Assembly (NCBI GenBank): GCA_964036665.1
Contig: OZ038532.1
Location: forward strand, 22,161,037 to 22,225,036
Reading direction: 5' to 3'
Length of the DNA stretch: 64,000 nucleotides
Origin: Gordius sp. MW1
Lineage: Eukaryota; Nematomorpha; Gordioida; Gordea; Gordiidae
The position numbers and the translations under genes were made by a program. Positions 56,101-64,000 of this stretch are shown here, piece after piece. Under the pieces are notes generated by a model. That model had not been told where the DNA came from. It saw only the letters and a program-made list of their open reading frames with translations, and ran no database searches. Position 1 is the stretch's first letter, and each line of letters begins with the position of its first letter.

Positions 56101-57282
56101 GGCTCCAAGCCACCCTTCCCTCCAAGAGTGGTGGTATAGGCATCCGACCCCCCCATCTACTCTCACTAGCAGGGTTCATTTCATCCCGTTTATCAACGGA
56201 TGAGTTAATCAAGCAAATCACTCAAACCCAAGACCCGCACCTCGACAGCGCCCTTCAGGCGTGGGATGACCTCAAACTGGATTCCGCTACTTACCCGAAT
56301 GGAACCACCCAAAAGGATTGGGACTTACCACTGATAGCACGTTCCGTAGCTTACCTCACTTCGAACAACCTATCTTTGGGAAATCTCCACTTCAATTGGG
56401 CATCCTCCGGGGGTTACGAATGGCTCGAGGCCCTACCAAGCCAAAACCTAGGGTTACACCTGTCGGGCGAGGAACTCCGAATAGCTGTAGGCCTACGCCT
56501 CGGCTGTGAAATTGTGTCCCCATTCAACTGCGACCTCTGCCGCCAACCCGTTCTTGCAAACGGCCATCATCCTCTACACTGCCAATACAGCAAGGGGCGG
56601 CATCCCCGTCATGCCACAATAAATAAAATAATCGGACAATCTTTGAAGAAAGCCGGCTTTCCCAATACAATAGAACCCACTGGCCTAAGCTCCACTGACG
56701 GGAAAAGACCCGATGGAGTAACAATCATCCCGTGGGCTCGTGGCCTAAACGCCTGCTGGGACTTCACTGCAGTGGACGTATTCGCCAAATCTAACGCCTC
56801 TCCCGACCTCATCTCTTCTACTGAGAGAAAGAAGGAGGATAAATACAAATACCTAAACAATATTATTTTCATACCAGTAGTAGCTACGACCCTCGGTAAC
56901 TTAGGTCCCGAGGGCAGCCAATTCCTAAAACAAATTTCAAAATATATAACCTCCATTACTCACGATCCCAAAGAATACTTTTTTATCAGGCAAAAGATCA
57001 CAATGGAAATCGTTAAATCCAACACGATTTCCATACACGGATCAATGCCATCCGTTTAGTTATAGCGCGTTTTTATATTTTTTATTCGTGTATATCATAA
57101 TTATAATTATTTGTTTCTGAATAAGAAAATTAAACTACCAATTATTATTTTTAAATATTTTTTAAATTTTGTAGAGAATTAAGCTGGCTTGTGGACCTGG
57201 TGAGGACTTTTGGCTGAGCGGTGTAAACTATGAAGATAAGGATTTCGATACGATTTTACAGAAGAAATTAGAAGATCTTTAA
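44151..57282 (+). CDS. SLC6-family sodium/chloride-dependent neurotransmitter or amino-acid transporter
   Basis: Thirteen exons join in frame: 44151-44183, 44431-44584, 44686-44817, 44912-45039, 45152-45303, 45385-45523, 45810-45944, 46582-46816, 47785-48032, 48114-48213, 48355-48461, 48563-48739 and 57175-57282 (TAA). They total 1,848 nt, or 615 residues, the usual SLC6 size. TM1 has [20 protein letters not shown] and TM2 [14 protein letters not shown]. The large extracellular loop (exon 5) has several N-x-S/T sites. Later landmarks are [20 protein letters not shown] (TM5 region), [10 protein letters not shown] (TM6), GLVFIVYP (TM8 region) and the hydrophobic TM12 in exon 12. SLC6 proteins import amines or amino acids with Na+ and Cl-. 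The GKP.YF.EL.LGQF style suggests the arthropod nutrient amino-acid transporter group, but substrate cannot be read from this. An 8.3-kb retroelement fills the last intron. Confidence 0.92.
46060..46470 (-). pseudogene. RTE 3'-end fragment in SLC6 intron
   Basis: The minus-strand frame (46359-46108) reads [20 protein letters not shown] and [20 protein letters not shown], the C-terminal 'RWYGH..R' region of RTE ORFs. It matches 39690-40030. It lies antisense in the seventh SLC6 intron. Confidence 0.75.
46945..47130. mobile_element. Small MITE with about 35-bp terminal inverted repeats
   Basis: The left end GTTGTAAAAACGGCTGGGTT and the right end AACCCAGCCGTTTTTACAAC are exact inverted copies over at least 30 bp, extending to CTAG on both sides. 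The total is about 186 bp with no coding capacity. Relatives are at 31888-32025 and 62170-62283. Confidence 0.82.
47121..47328 (+). repeat. Minisatellite, 52-bp unit, four copies
   Basis: Units start at 47121, 47173, 47225 and 47277. They are identical apart from a TAACC/TAGCC difference in the first copy. The unit joins the MITE end (ACAACTCTAG) to the GC-rich end of the GGGCG-type repeat (GGGAGGGGCAGCTACCCCCT), so the duplication arose across their junction. Confidence 0.9.
47329..47460. repeat. GGGCG-ended interspersed repeat
   Basis: Ends in CCTGGCTACGCCCATG and contains CCTAAATCATTATTGCCC, the same family as 1493-1644 and 30961-31092. Confidence 0.6.
48795..50958 (+). repeat. Tandem unit 1 (2,164 bp)
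   Basis: Contains the leader and a 360-codon open frame (49921-51003) that carries the zinc finger but runs past the junction CTCCCA/GCTAAGC into a stop. I noticed one substitution relative to units 2 and 3 (CTCATAGCTTTC versus CTCATATCTTTC, about 49606). Confidence 0.92.
50959..53122 (+). repeat. Tandem unit 2 (2,164 bp)
   Basis: Same content as unit 1, with its 360-codon frame at 52085-53167 and the same 3' junction to the next unit. Confidence 0.92.
53123..55286 (+). repeat. Tandem unit 3, continuous with the full-length ORF
   Basis: Same leader and ORF start. At 55287 it continues as CCAAACCAACTTGG into the reverse transcriptase instead of jumping to GCTAAGC. Confidence 0.92.
54249..57059 (+). 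CDS. RLE non-LTR retrotransposon ORF: zinc finger, reverse transcriptase, restriction-like endonuclease
   Basis: A single 936-residue frame, apparently intact. The N-terminus has a CCHC-type finger (C6, C9, H24, C31). The reverse transcriptase has [12 protein letters not shown] (about residue 310), motif [13 protein letters not shown] (about 380), motif [11 protein letters not shown] (about 432) and motif C WYLDDG (about 464). The C-terminus has a CDLC...HPLHC cluster (about 761-780), then [12 protein letters not shown] (about 820) and WDFTAVDV (about 838), the R2-type restriction-like endonuclease layout. Such enzymes nick the target and prime reverse transcription on it. All catalytic landmarks are present, so this copy may be competent. 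Confidence 0.88.
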   Translation: MPTTNCPSCNKTFTLTKAGKFIIHGPRDNRCPLSNSFPSSTSTISSSSFFNSHHNATPEHVLAPDKPPKQNDSSWASQIISLQKPNTISRIPRGARECFSTLLNQIITSIIHNPANHKNWESLFTLSFHTLAIPNPATKHLSKDIKASILEFDLLNPLKPPLKHNHHPVDNKAKRIANKINNMEIRSALKILESDDSIAPNTNTTFDLLLQKHPEGHPLPPNLLNVSDIPLMDFTLQEVAEALMSFKKDSAGGLDGIRPIYLQDLTKPQLSGSHALLANLTNLCNIIRRGHFPSEIVPLLFGGKLIAFKKPDGSIRPIVVGSVLRRMVSKIITSRIRSPLTASLLPNQLGFGVKGGCEAASHVARTFLESSSSNDLLVKLDFKNAFNSVNRAAFIEPFIQQFPEYHQFLLNSYGNPTYLLFGDQIIKSSQGIQQGDPLGPALFCLAIQTIIDKLSSLGAFSCNLWYLDDGFLVGPAEAVRQIPQIINGFADNISLSLNTSKCEIFTKDLTIDKLSLPFPVLSRDDFHYLGAPIGGVKTTETFLEHFSGFIDSISHTLERLTPHHAFFLLKNFLLIPKINYALRASPVFLAVNLLHAMEKKIQLLVERCLNLKFSPLQWLQATLPSKSGGIGIRPPHLLSLAGFISSRLSTDELIKQITQTQDPHLDSALQAWDDLKLDSATYPNGTTQKDWDLPLIARSVAYLTSNNLSLGNLHFNWASSGGYEWLEALPSQNLGLHLSGEELRIAVGLRLGCEIVSPFNCDLCRQPVLANGHHPLHCQYSKGRHPRHATINKIIGQSLKKAGFPNTIEPTGLSSTDGKRPDGVTIIPWARGLNACWDFTAVDVFAKSNASPDLISSTERKKEDKYKYLNNIIFIPVVATTLGNLGPEGSQFLKQISKYITSITHDPKEYFFIRQKITMEIVKSNTISIHGSMPSV

Positions 57283-57502
57283 ATGGAATGGAGAAATGCT
57301 TAGGGATTTAAGAAAGAGTTGAATTCCAAAAAATGTTGAATTAGAATTAAAATTTATCAACAAAGTTTTGTACAAATATTTTTTATTCAATCACATTGAC
57401 ATATGTACGTATTGTAATAATATTTATTGTAGTTATCTATCGTGTAAATAAATAAAAAAAAACAAAAGTTGGTTAATTAATTTTTTTGGTATGTTTTTCT
57501 AT

Positions 57503-58044
57503 TTATTTACATAAAATTGAACGATTTTGTAAATCGGTAATAATAGGTAAGCAAACATCTAAATCGCATCTATTAATTTGACACTTAACTTCAGTTACAT
57601 TTGCGCTGCAATACTGAAAATGAGTTGGGCACGGTTCACACTTTTCATTTAGATATACAGAACCATCACAAGGTAATGGAGCAATCAAATTGACTTTTAT
57701 CAGTTTTTTAATCGGAGATCCCGTTGTTTTTGGACTTGAAAATGTAAAATTTTTCGTAACATTCTCAGGTTTTAGAGTAGATGTCTCGAAGCTATTTGAT
57801 ATGCCTCTCCCAAAAGGAACAGCTGATTCAAGACCACCTTTAAAAATTAAATTTTAGACTTTTAAAAATAATATAAAAGCTTAAAATTTCTAAATTAAAA
57901 TAAAAATTAGACTTTTCCATGGGCAGCAGCAACCTCTAGGTTCATTATATCTGGCATCGCATTTATAACCTGTAGGACATGAATTTCCTATATCGCGTTT
58001 GCACCAAAATGGTAAAGCAGCCTCTACCAAACAATCTTTACAAA
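57503..58044 (-). CDS. Cysteine-rich, probably secreted protein, last two exons (partial)
   Basis: Exon 58044-57913 (phase 1 to phase 1) reads CKDCLVEAALPFWCKRDIG and CPTGYKCDARYNEPRGCCCP. After a 75-nt intron, exon 57837-57503 continues GGLESAVPFGRG to a TAA stop and includes CDGSVYLNEKCEPCPTHFQYC and several further cysteines. The CP-x-G-x2-C...CCxP spacing resembles lustrin/WAP- or EB-like extracellular modules, and N-x-S/T sites are present. The stop lies 220 bp from the SLC6 stop, so the genes converge. Upstream exons were not identified. Function unknown. Confidence 0.62.
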
Positions 58045-58059
58045 CTAAATTGGAGAGGA

Positions 58060-59530
58060 AAATATATTTAATTAAAAAAATATAAATATTATTTGCCTTA
58101 TTTGTGCCTTTTTAAATATTTGATCAAATATGGTTTTTAATCCTTATGATTGTTTTGTAAATCATCGGAATCAATTTATTTATTGCTATTAAGCTAAATA
58201 TGAAAATCAATCTAAAAATCATATATTTGTAACATTTTTTAATATAATTTTATTGCAAAATTTTAATTTTTATATATAATCGATATCGCGTGGGGTCCGG
58301 GGAAGTAGGGGGGCAGAAAGGGCGGGCGCCCATCTGATTTAAATACCTAAATTTTATTTTAATTAATCTAGGGTCAAAAGTCGAAATACTATCATTTTTG
58401 TGCCCTCATTTTAGCACATTAAGATATTTTAAATTTTGACTCACAAATGCTTGTTGGATAATAGGGTGATGATCTTCGATTCAAATGTTTAGAATAAATT
58501 CCAGGCTGAAAACAAGTGTTTGCAGGCTTATTTAAAAAAAGATTTATTCTTTTTTAATTTAAAATATTACATTTTCGAGGATTAAATATAAAAATAGTAT
58601 TCCTATTAAATTTATTGATGTGAATATCATTGCTATACAAAATTTTCTTTATCAAGGAAGTTAATTTAACAACAATGATATAGAGAGATTAGATAACGTT
58701 TTTAATTAGCTATCGGTCAATATAAACTTCATTTTTTTAATTTGAATGATTTCTTAAGAAAAATTACAAAATTATAAGCCATAATCAGTGTATAATTTAA
58801 TGAAATACTTTATTTACTTCTTTTTTTCTCTGTAACCGTTTATGACTAATGCTGGTTATCAGTCTTTTTTTCACTTAATCAACTCACACACTATTAAAAT
58901 GTTACGTTTTATTTTAATTTCGACTCACTTATGGGGTTCTTAACTAGTCTAATAACTCTATAAAAAACTATCCTGCAATCGGAAGAGAGAGAATTTTGCG
59001 TTGAACAATAATTTTTAGTTTTTTCCCAAACTTCCAGTTTATGGCGGGGCCTACTTTAGTAAATACATTTTAGTGCAAAAGTAAACTGTTTGACAGTCTT
59101 CTTGGTTATTTAATATTTATTAGACTAAGTGTCGTAAGATACATCAGTACCATTATCTGGCACATATGAACAAATATATTATATTATTCATATAAACATT
59201 TTGTTCGGCAACTTCAATAACTCCTACGTATTTTTAAGGACTTGTTCAACTAGTCCAGGGTTAAAAATACAATAGGAATGGGACAAAAAGGTATTAACAA
59301 CTACCTTCTATCCCTTTACCTAATAAAAATATATAAAATCTTATAAATAATTTGATACGATCATTTGATATCCAAAATAATATAAGAGCATTATTCACAC
59401 AATAATCCTTATAAGTTTTATAAATGTCTAAAGTCTCTAGTTTCTTAAGATATATTGTTTATTTGAACGTGAGAACCTTATAAAAACGAACTCTTAAAAA
59501 TATAGAGCGGGTATAAAACAAAATAAAAAA
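58060..59530. other. AT-rich intron or intergenic DNA
   Basis: No exon recognised. A GC-rich patch (GTGGGGTCCGGGGAAGTAGG to GGGCGCCCATC, 58290-58335) resembles the GC end of the GGGCG-type repeat. This may be an intron of the cysteine-rich gene. Confidence 0.45.
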
Positions 59531-59537
59531 TTGTAAT

Positions 59538-60335
59538 TCAAAAGGGTCGCATGTTGTCATCTATTAAAAGTGGCCAGCTGTCGGCCAGGGATTTAAAATT
59601 GTACTTTGCTATAATAATACCAATTTTTTGTTTAAGTAAACAATTTGTGGAATATTTAGAGGGCGGACAGCGACGGTTGATTTCTATAAAAAGCTTAATG
59701 GCGGCAGGGCCAAAAGTCCCAGAACACGAGGCAACGAGAGGAATAAAGATATTAGAGGGTGGGAGGCTCTGGTATTTTACCGTTTTGTGGTGTTCAGCGA
59801 GGGTCAGAGCATAGTAGTTCTGGTTAGAGGGGGCGAAAATTTGTATGCAGGTGAAATCCCATTTAAGGGGTAGACCATTTTGCCAAGGGATGAGGGTAGA
59901 GCCGTCTGGTCGCATCCTTCCCTCCAACGAAGGGTCTGACCTGACGGCTCTAAAACGGACGGGATATTGGCTTTTTTAAAAGCGGCTTGGATAAGGCTAT
60001 TCACCTTTTCGTGCCTTATGTATTTAAATTTATAGTAAAGGCAGTGTAGGGGGTGCCTTGCATAAATGTCTATGTTCTGGGAGCAGTTGCGGCAGGAATA
60101 TTCCTTTGAGTAGGGAATTCCTAGTCTGAGGACGATGGAGTATGCTACCTCTGGGTACTCCAACATCAATCCAGAAAGTGAACTAGGATAAGCTTCTAGC
60201 CACTCGTGACCCGATCAGTCAAAAACCAAAGATTTAAGATTGAAGAGCTGGCGGGCGTCGCAACGCGATAAGAGGTAATCAATGGAGCGCGATACGAGGC
60301 CAGCATCCCAATCCTTTTGTCTAGAGGCTATTTGT
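59538..60335 (-). pseudogene. Diverged C-terminal fragment of the RLE retrotransposon family
   Basis: The minus strand reads QKDWDAGLVSRSIDYLLSRC, then a stop, GHEWLEAYPSS, CRNCSQNIDIYARHPLHC, RHEKVNSLI, and (after a frame change near 59930) RPDGSTLIPW and KWDFTCIQIFAPSN. Each has a clear counterpart in the 54249-57059 protein ([25 protein letters not shown]...[29 protein letters not shown]). Protein identity looks low (well under half), so this is a separate, older lineage of the same family. Confidence 0.85.
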
Positions 60336-60339
60336 ACAT

Positions 60340-62160
60340 TTACACTTATCCTTTAGTTTATTAAATAAAATCATATTGCAAATATCATTGTGCAAAGCGT
60401 GGGCGGGGGGGGGTGGCCTTATTTAGTCAGGAATTTATTGACAAATTAGATTTTTAATATTGAAATTAAATATCAATAGAGTACTGGTTGCGTTTGTGAA
60501 TCACTTATTAATTTTATTACCACAAGGTTGAGTTTATTTAGACATTAAATTTTTTTTCGAATCGTCTAAATTACGTTTAGACAAACAAGGTTCAATTCAA
60601 ATTAAATATTATAGTAATATGATGACGAGAAATCGGTAGAATAATTGTTTTTAATAAGTGTTCACCGAAAGCTCTGGCTAAGGAAAAAATAGACTATATT
60701 AAGTCTGAAGTCATTAGTTAGCTCGCCCAAAAATCGTAGAAAAATAGCTTTTTTTTATATAATTTTTAATTTCATTGTCACATTCACATGCTTAAAAAGA
60801 TAGGAATATATATAGTCAAATTAGTTTCTAATTAAAATTTCCACTAGATGGCGCTAATTAGAATAAACTTTTAATTTAAGTGCGGCAGGCACTCATGGCG
60901 TTATTGTAATCTTCTTAAAAATATTAATAAAATATATTTTTTGCAAAGTTTTTTATTGAAGAATTTAACACATAAAGTAAAAATATAAAACTATAAATAA
61001 ACTAATAAAGTATTACATAATTATCTTCAACTCAACAAATGTTGCCAACATTATTATCAATTATATTTGAGATATAAAAACCTCATCTTCATAACTAAGT
61101 GTTAACTTTTGGTAATTTTTGTAATTGAATCATGGTCAACCTTTTAAATTGGGACCCTAAGTATTTTAATGTATTCATGATGGATTTCTAATCCCGGAAA
61201 ATTTTAGTCATCTAGAATCGAGGCTTTTCAATTCCTTATTTTTAGTTATATAAATCATTAAATGTTGTTTTAATTTGAATATAAAACAACATATTCAAAG
61301 GCGGTTTTAAATTTACCGCTTCCCCCAATGGCAATCCTAGAAATCTTTTAAAAGTTGATTAGCCTGAGCTTTTGTTGATTTTCATATACACTTATTTATT
61401 ATTCACTAAAAACATTCATAAATCTTAAAGACGGTTATCTTGGTTCAAAACACAAATGAATAGAATGGCTTAGTTTCTTAACTAACCTAAAAGCCCTATA
61501 TAATTCCTTTTAAATCCTTTCACCCATAAGATGTGTGTTTCTTCTTTTATCCATTTTACATAAAATTGGTGCGAGATGAAAAATAACGCGAAAAGAACGA
61601 ATAAAATATTCAACAAAATTTTATAGTATGATATATTGTTTTAAAAAGAATACGGCCCGGATTTTAAAGCCTATATTTAAGGTCCGGCCCGCAAATTCTT
61701 GGGTCGGGCTTCTTATGCAGGTCTCTAGTGGAGGCCTGAGCATTCTTAGAGAATAAAAATATCATATAAATGTTTATGCATGACCCCCCTACCCCTAGTC
61801 CAAATCCTGGCTGAGTTCATGATTGCGCATGGTGCTTCTTCTCAAATCCACTGTAATTCAATTCATTGTTTTAAAAAAAAAAACTGATTGTTGTTAATGG
61901 TAGAGCCCTTGATTAGCCTACCATAAATTTAATATACCTTTTATTTTGTGTTATAGTAATTCTAATTATGTATATTCTACTAGTCTTTTTTAGGCAATAT
62001 ATTTAACTTTTCTATTTATTGACAAATTGAATACATGGCGCGGCGCCCACAGATAGTGTGCCCGACAAACATCAGGGTATACATTTATTCTGAAATTGTT
62101 GGCAAATTCAGTACGCAATTACAAACAATTTATAATAACACTTTTAAAAATATTAATCTT
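60340..62160. other. AT-rich DNA with a GCCCGG-type repeat end
   Basis: No gene recognised. 61650-61735 has GGCCCGG, GGTCCGGCCCGC and GGGTCGGGC words and ends TGCAGGTCTCTA, the inverted counterpart of TAGAGACCTGCA at 36855. A G-run lies at 60403-60412. Confidence 0.5.
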
Positions 62161-62169
62161 TAAGTCTAA

Positions 62170-62283
62170 GTTAGGGTTGCAAAAACGGCTGGGTTTTGTT
62201 GACTCGACCGTTGGTTTTAGTCGAATAAAATAAACAGACCAACAAAGGTCGACCAAACAAGACCCAGCCGTTTTTACACGTAT
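62170..62283. mobile_element. Small MITE (AAAAACGGCTGGGTTTTGTT family)
   Basis: GTTGCAAAAACGGCTGGGTT on the left and GACCCAGCCGTTTTTACACG on the right are inverted copies. It is about 70 bp shorter inside than the copy at 46945-47130. Confidence 0.7.
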
Positions 62284-62976
62284 AGATTTGCCCTGGCTTT
62301 CCAAGCCTGATGGAGGTTATTCTGTTAAAATTTCATTTTTTATCAAAATTTTCGTGCCGAGGAAGAAAAACAAATTGAAACCATTTATTTTTCAAATTAT
62401 AAGCTAACAGACCTTTTATATTGATTAAACAAGTTCATTTACCACTAAAACGTATTTACAAAATATTTTAATTAAAATTGTTGATATATTTATTAACACA
62501 ATGAGCAAATGTAAAGTACTTAACTCGTATCACGTTCATATTTTTAAATTTAAAACATCCAAAAATTGAAATATGGTTTATCCAATTCTGGAAATATGTC
62601 AATATTATTTTTTTCCGTAATTTTTTATTATAGATTTAATTTAAAATCTAATTTATTTCAATCTAAAAGCATTGGCTGGAGCATAGGGTTGGAATATAAT
62701 ATATTAAGGGGGAAAAATAACAATGGGTACGAATCTATAAATCGCGAATTTATATAGCAATAGATAACGATAAACATTCAGATTAAAAAGCATGATTAAA
62801 GCTAATTCAGTTCGTGTATTCTTTCTCATATCACCTTGTGCGTATCACAACCAAATCACAAATTTGTTTCACTACAGATAAATTTGTTTCACTACAGGTA
62901 TATCTTTAAATATTATGATTATTATGCAAAACCGTCGACTGTTAAGATGTTTTCAAAGTGATTTCGATTCCTATAG

Positions 62977-63392
62977 ATGTTTGGATATCTCAAATTAAGT
63001 ATTATATTATTCTTATGTTTAAAATAATTTCTCAAATTATATTTTTTTTGCTACGGTATAGAAGTTCAAAACAATTAAGTTTTAAAGATGAAATTAATTT
63101 TACCACATTTGAGGATAGAACAGTAGAATGGAGTTACGAACATAGGGCAATATCGATTGAAAGAAATCGATCAGTTTATGTTTTGATCCCCAATCAAAGA
63201 TATGAACTTAGATTGGTTAGACGTTATATAGGAGTCTCAGTAAAATTATTATGAGTGTTTAAGAAAATTAAAAACAAAAAAATTAAAAAAATTAAATGTT
63301 TTTTGTTTATATTTTAATTTTTTTTTAAGTTATCCATAGAAATCAAGAAAGATTCTCTTCAGCTTCTCAGCGATTTGTGTTACAGTAATTGA
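62977..63392 (+). CDS. Last exons of an unrecognised gene (partial model)
   Basis: Three segments join in frame: 62977-62998 (VWISQIK), 63062-63239 (SSKQLSFKDEINFTTFEDRT, WSYEHRAISIERNRSVYVLI, NQRYELRLVRRY) and 63330-63392 (LSIEIKKDSLQLLSDLCYSN, then TGA). Acceptors CTATAG, GGTATAG and TTTTAAG and donors GTATTA and GTAAAA support the model; introns are about 63 and 90 nt. The composition is protein-like and the segment around residues WSYEH...RYELRL looks like a folded beta-rich domain, but I cannot name the family. No 5' exons were identified. Confidence 0.4.
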
Positions 63393-63399
63393 ACAAAAA

Positions 63400-64000
63400 T
63401 ATTTTATGGAACTTTTGCTAAAGGCTCCAACGAAATTTGTCAAAGCATCCAATATGAAAGTCTATATGACATAAAAGGATTAGAAAAAGTATTTATATTT
63501 CAAATTGTTTCGAAATAACATTTTTATATTTTACCGGGAGGAGGGAAAGAAAACATTTGCCTCCTTCCCCTTAATAATTTTGTTATTATTTTATGTTTTA
63601 CTTTCAGGAAAAATTTAATTTTGTAAATAATTAACTTAATCAGTTATATTTTGAAAAATTTGAAAAATATTATAAATATTCTTTAAGTTGACTTTTTGTA
63701 TTTTGCAAAATTAGTATTATTACTATGCGCGTAATTAATTATTTTTCTGATATTAAAAATATTAATAATTTAAAATAGATTATAATAAACAAGAAGAAGA
63801 AGGAAGGTAATATTTGTAGAGGAATACAGTGATTTTATAATGCTTCGCCCGTCACCATTACCTATAATATGTTTTTAACAAAAATTATCATTTTTTCAAA
63901 CTCTAAAAATCATATATTTCCCTTAAAAATTCAAATGATCAATGCAGGAATGAAAGTATATGTTAAAATTTATATATTTATTTTAATTTTTTTTATTGAT
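63400..64000. other. AT-rich right edge, no gene seen
   Basis: A short GC patch (CCGGGAGGAGGGAAAGAAAAC, about 63535) is the only non-AT feature. No coding frame recognised. Confidence 0.5.

Larger units (their letters stand above)
48795..57117 (+). mobile_element. RLE-type non-LTR retrotransposon with a triplicated 5' region, in SLC6 intron 12
   Basis: The 3' end is fixed by comparison with the truncated copy ending at 36178. The 5' end is inferred at or near 48795. The first 2,164 bp (untranslated leader plus about 1,040 bp of ORF) is present three times head to tail, and only the third copy continues into the full ORF. The leader has long T-runs. Orientation is the same as the SLC6 gene. 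The clade is uncertain; the C-terminal PD-(D/E)XK-like nuclease places it with R2/NeSL/Utopia-like elements rather than RTE or jockey. Confidence 0.85.

Overview
This is animal nuclear DNA: AT-rich, intron-containing and crowded with transposons. The three conserved genes (mind bomb, FBXO9, an SLC6 transporter) have metazoan sequences, and their introns can be as short as 33-47 nt. The mix of mariner, RTE-type and restriction-like-endonuclease (RLE) non-LTR elements, hAT-type MITEs and FLYWCH genes suggests an arthropod. A copepod such as a sea louse is my guess, not something the sequence proves.

Layout. (1) 1-5072: the 5' two-fifths of a mind bomb E3 ligase gene on the minus strand, with a mariner copy in one intron; the rest lies beyond the left edge. 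(2) 5.1-12 kb: transposon debris, including an LTR-like direct-repeat pair, a decayed TTF-finger/hAT-type relic and an RTE fragment. (3) 10.7-26.8 kb: the most unusual part. Several loci are built from tandemly duplicated mini-exons. One (12.2-12.9 kb) starts with a FLYWCH exon. One (14.6-21.2 kb) has 20 mini-exons followed by a FLYWCH plus MULE-transposase body. One (25.4-26.1 kb) has a short ATG exon and six mini-exons. Almost every mini-exon begins and ends in phase 1, has a length divisible by three, and is separated by an intron of about 30-56 nt, so any subset can be spliced without changing frame. An LTR element with a clean 5-bp target duplication sits inside one mini-exon. (4) 21.8-23.5 kb: a dead RTE copy. 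(5) 28.6-32.9 kb: an intact FBXO9 gene of 8 exons, with a hAT-like MITE in an intron. (6) 33-44 kb: repeats, including a 5'-truncated RLE retroelement, RTE pieces, a near-perfect hairpin and a 990-bp hAT-like MITE. (7) 44.15-57.28 kb: a complete 13-exon SLC6 transporter gene. Its last intron holds a full-length RLE retroelement whose 5' 2,164 bp is present three times in tandem. (8) 57.5-58.0 kb: the last two exons of a cysteine-rich secreted-type gene, convergent with SLC6. (9) 58-64 kb: AT-rich DNA with a decayed RLE copy, a small MITE and three exons of an unrecognised gene.

The host genes are unrelated housekeeping or signalling genes, and no operon logic applies. Gene models were built by hand from splice signals and reading-frame continuity. 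In mind bomb, FBXO9 and SLC6 every proposed junction keeps frame, which supports the models and shows that very short introns are normal here.
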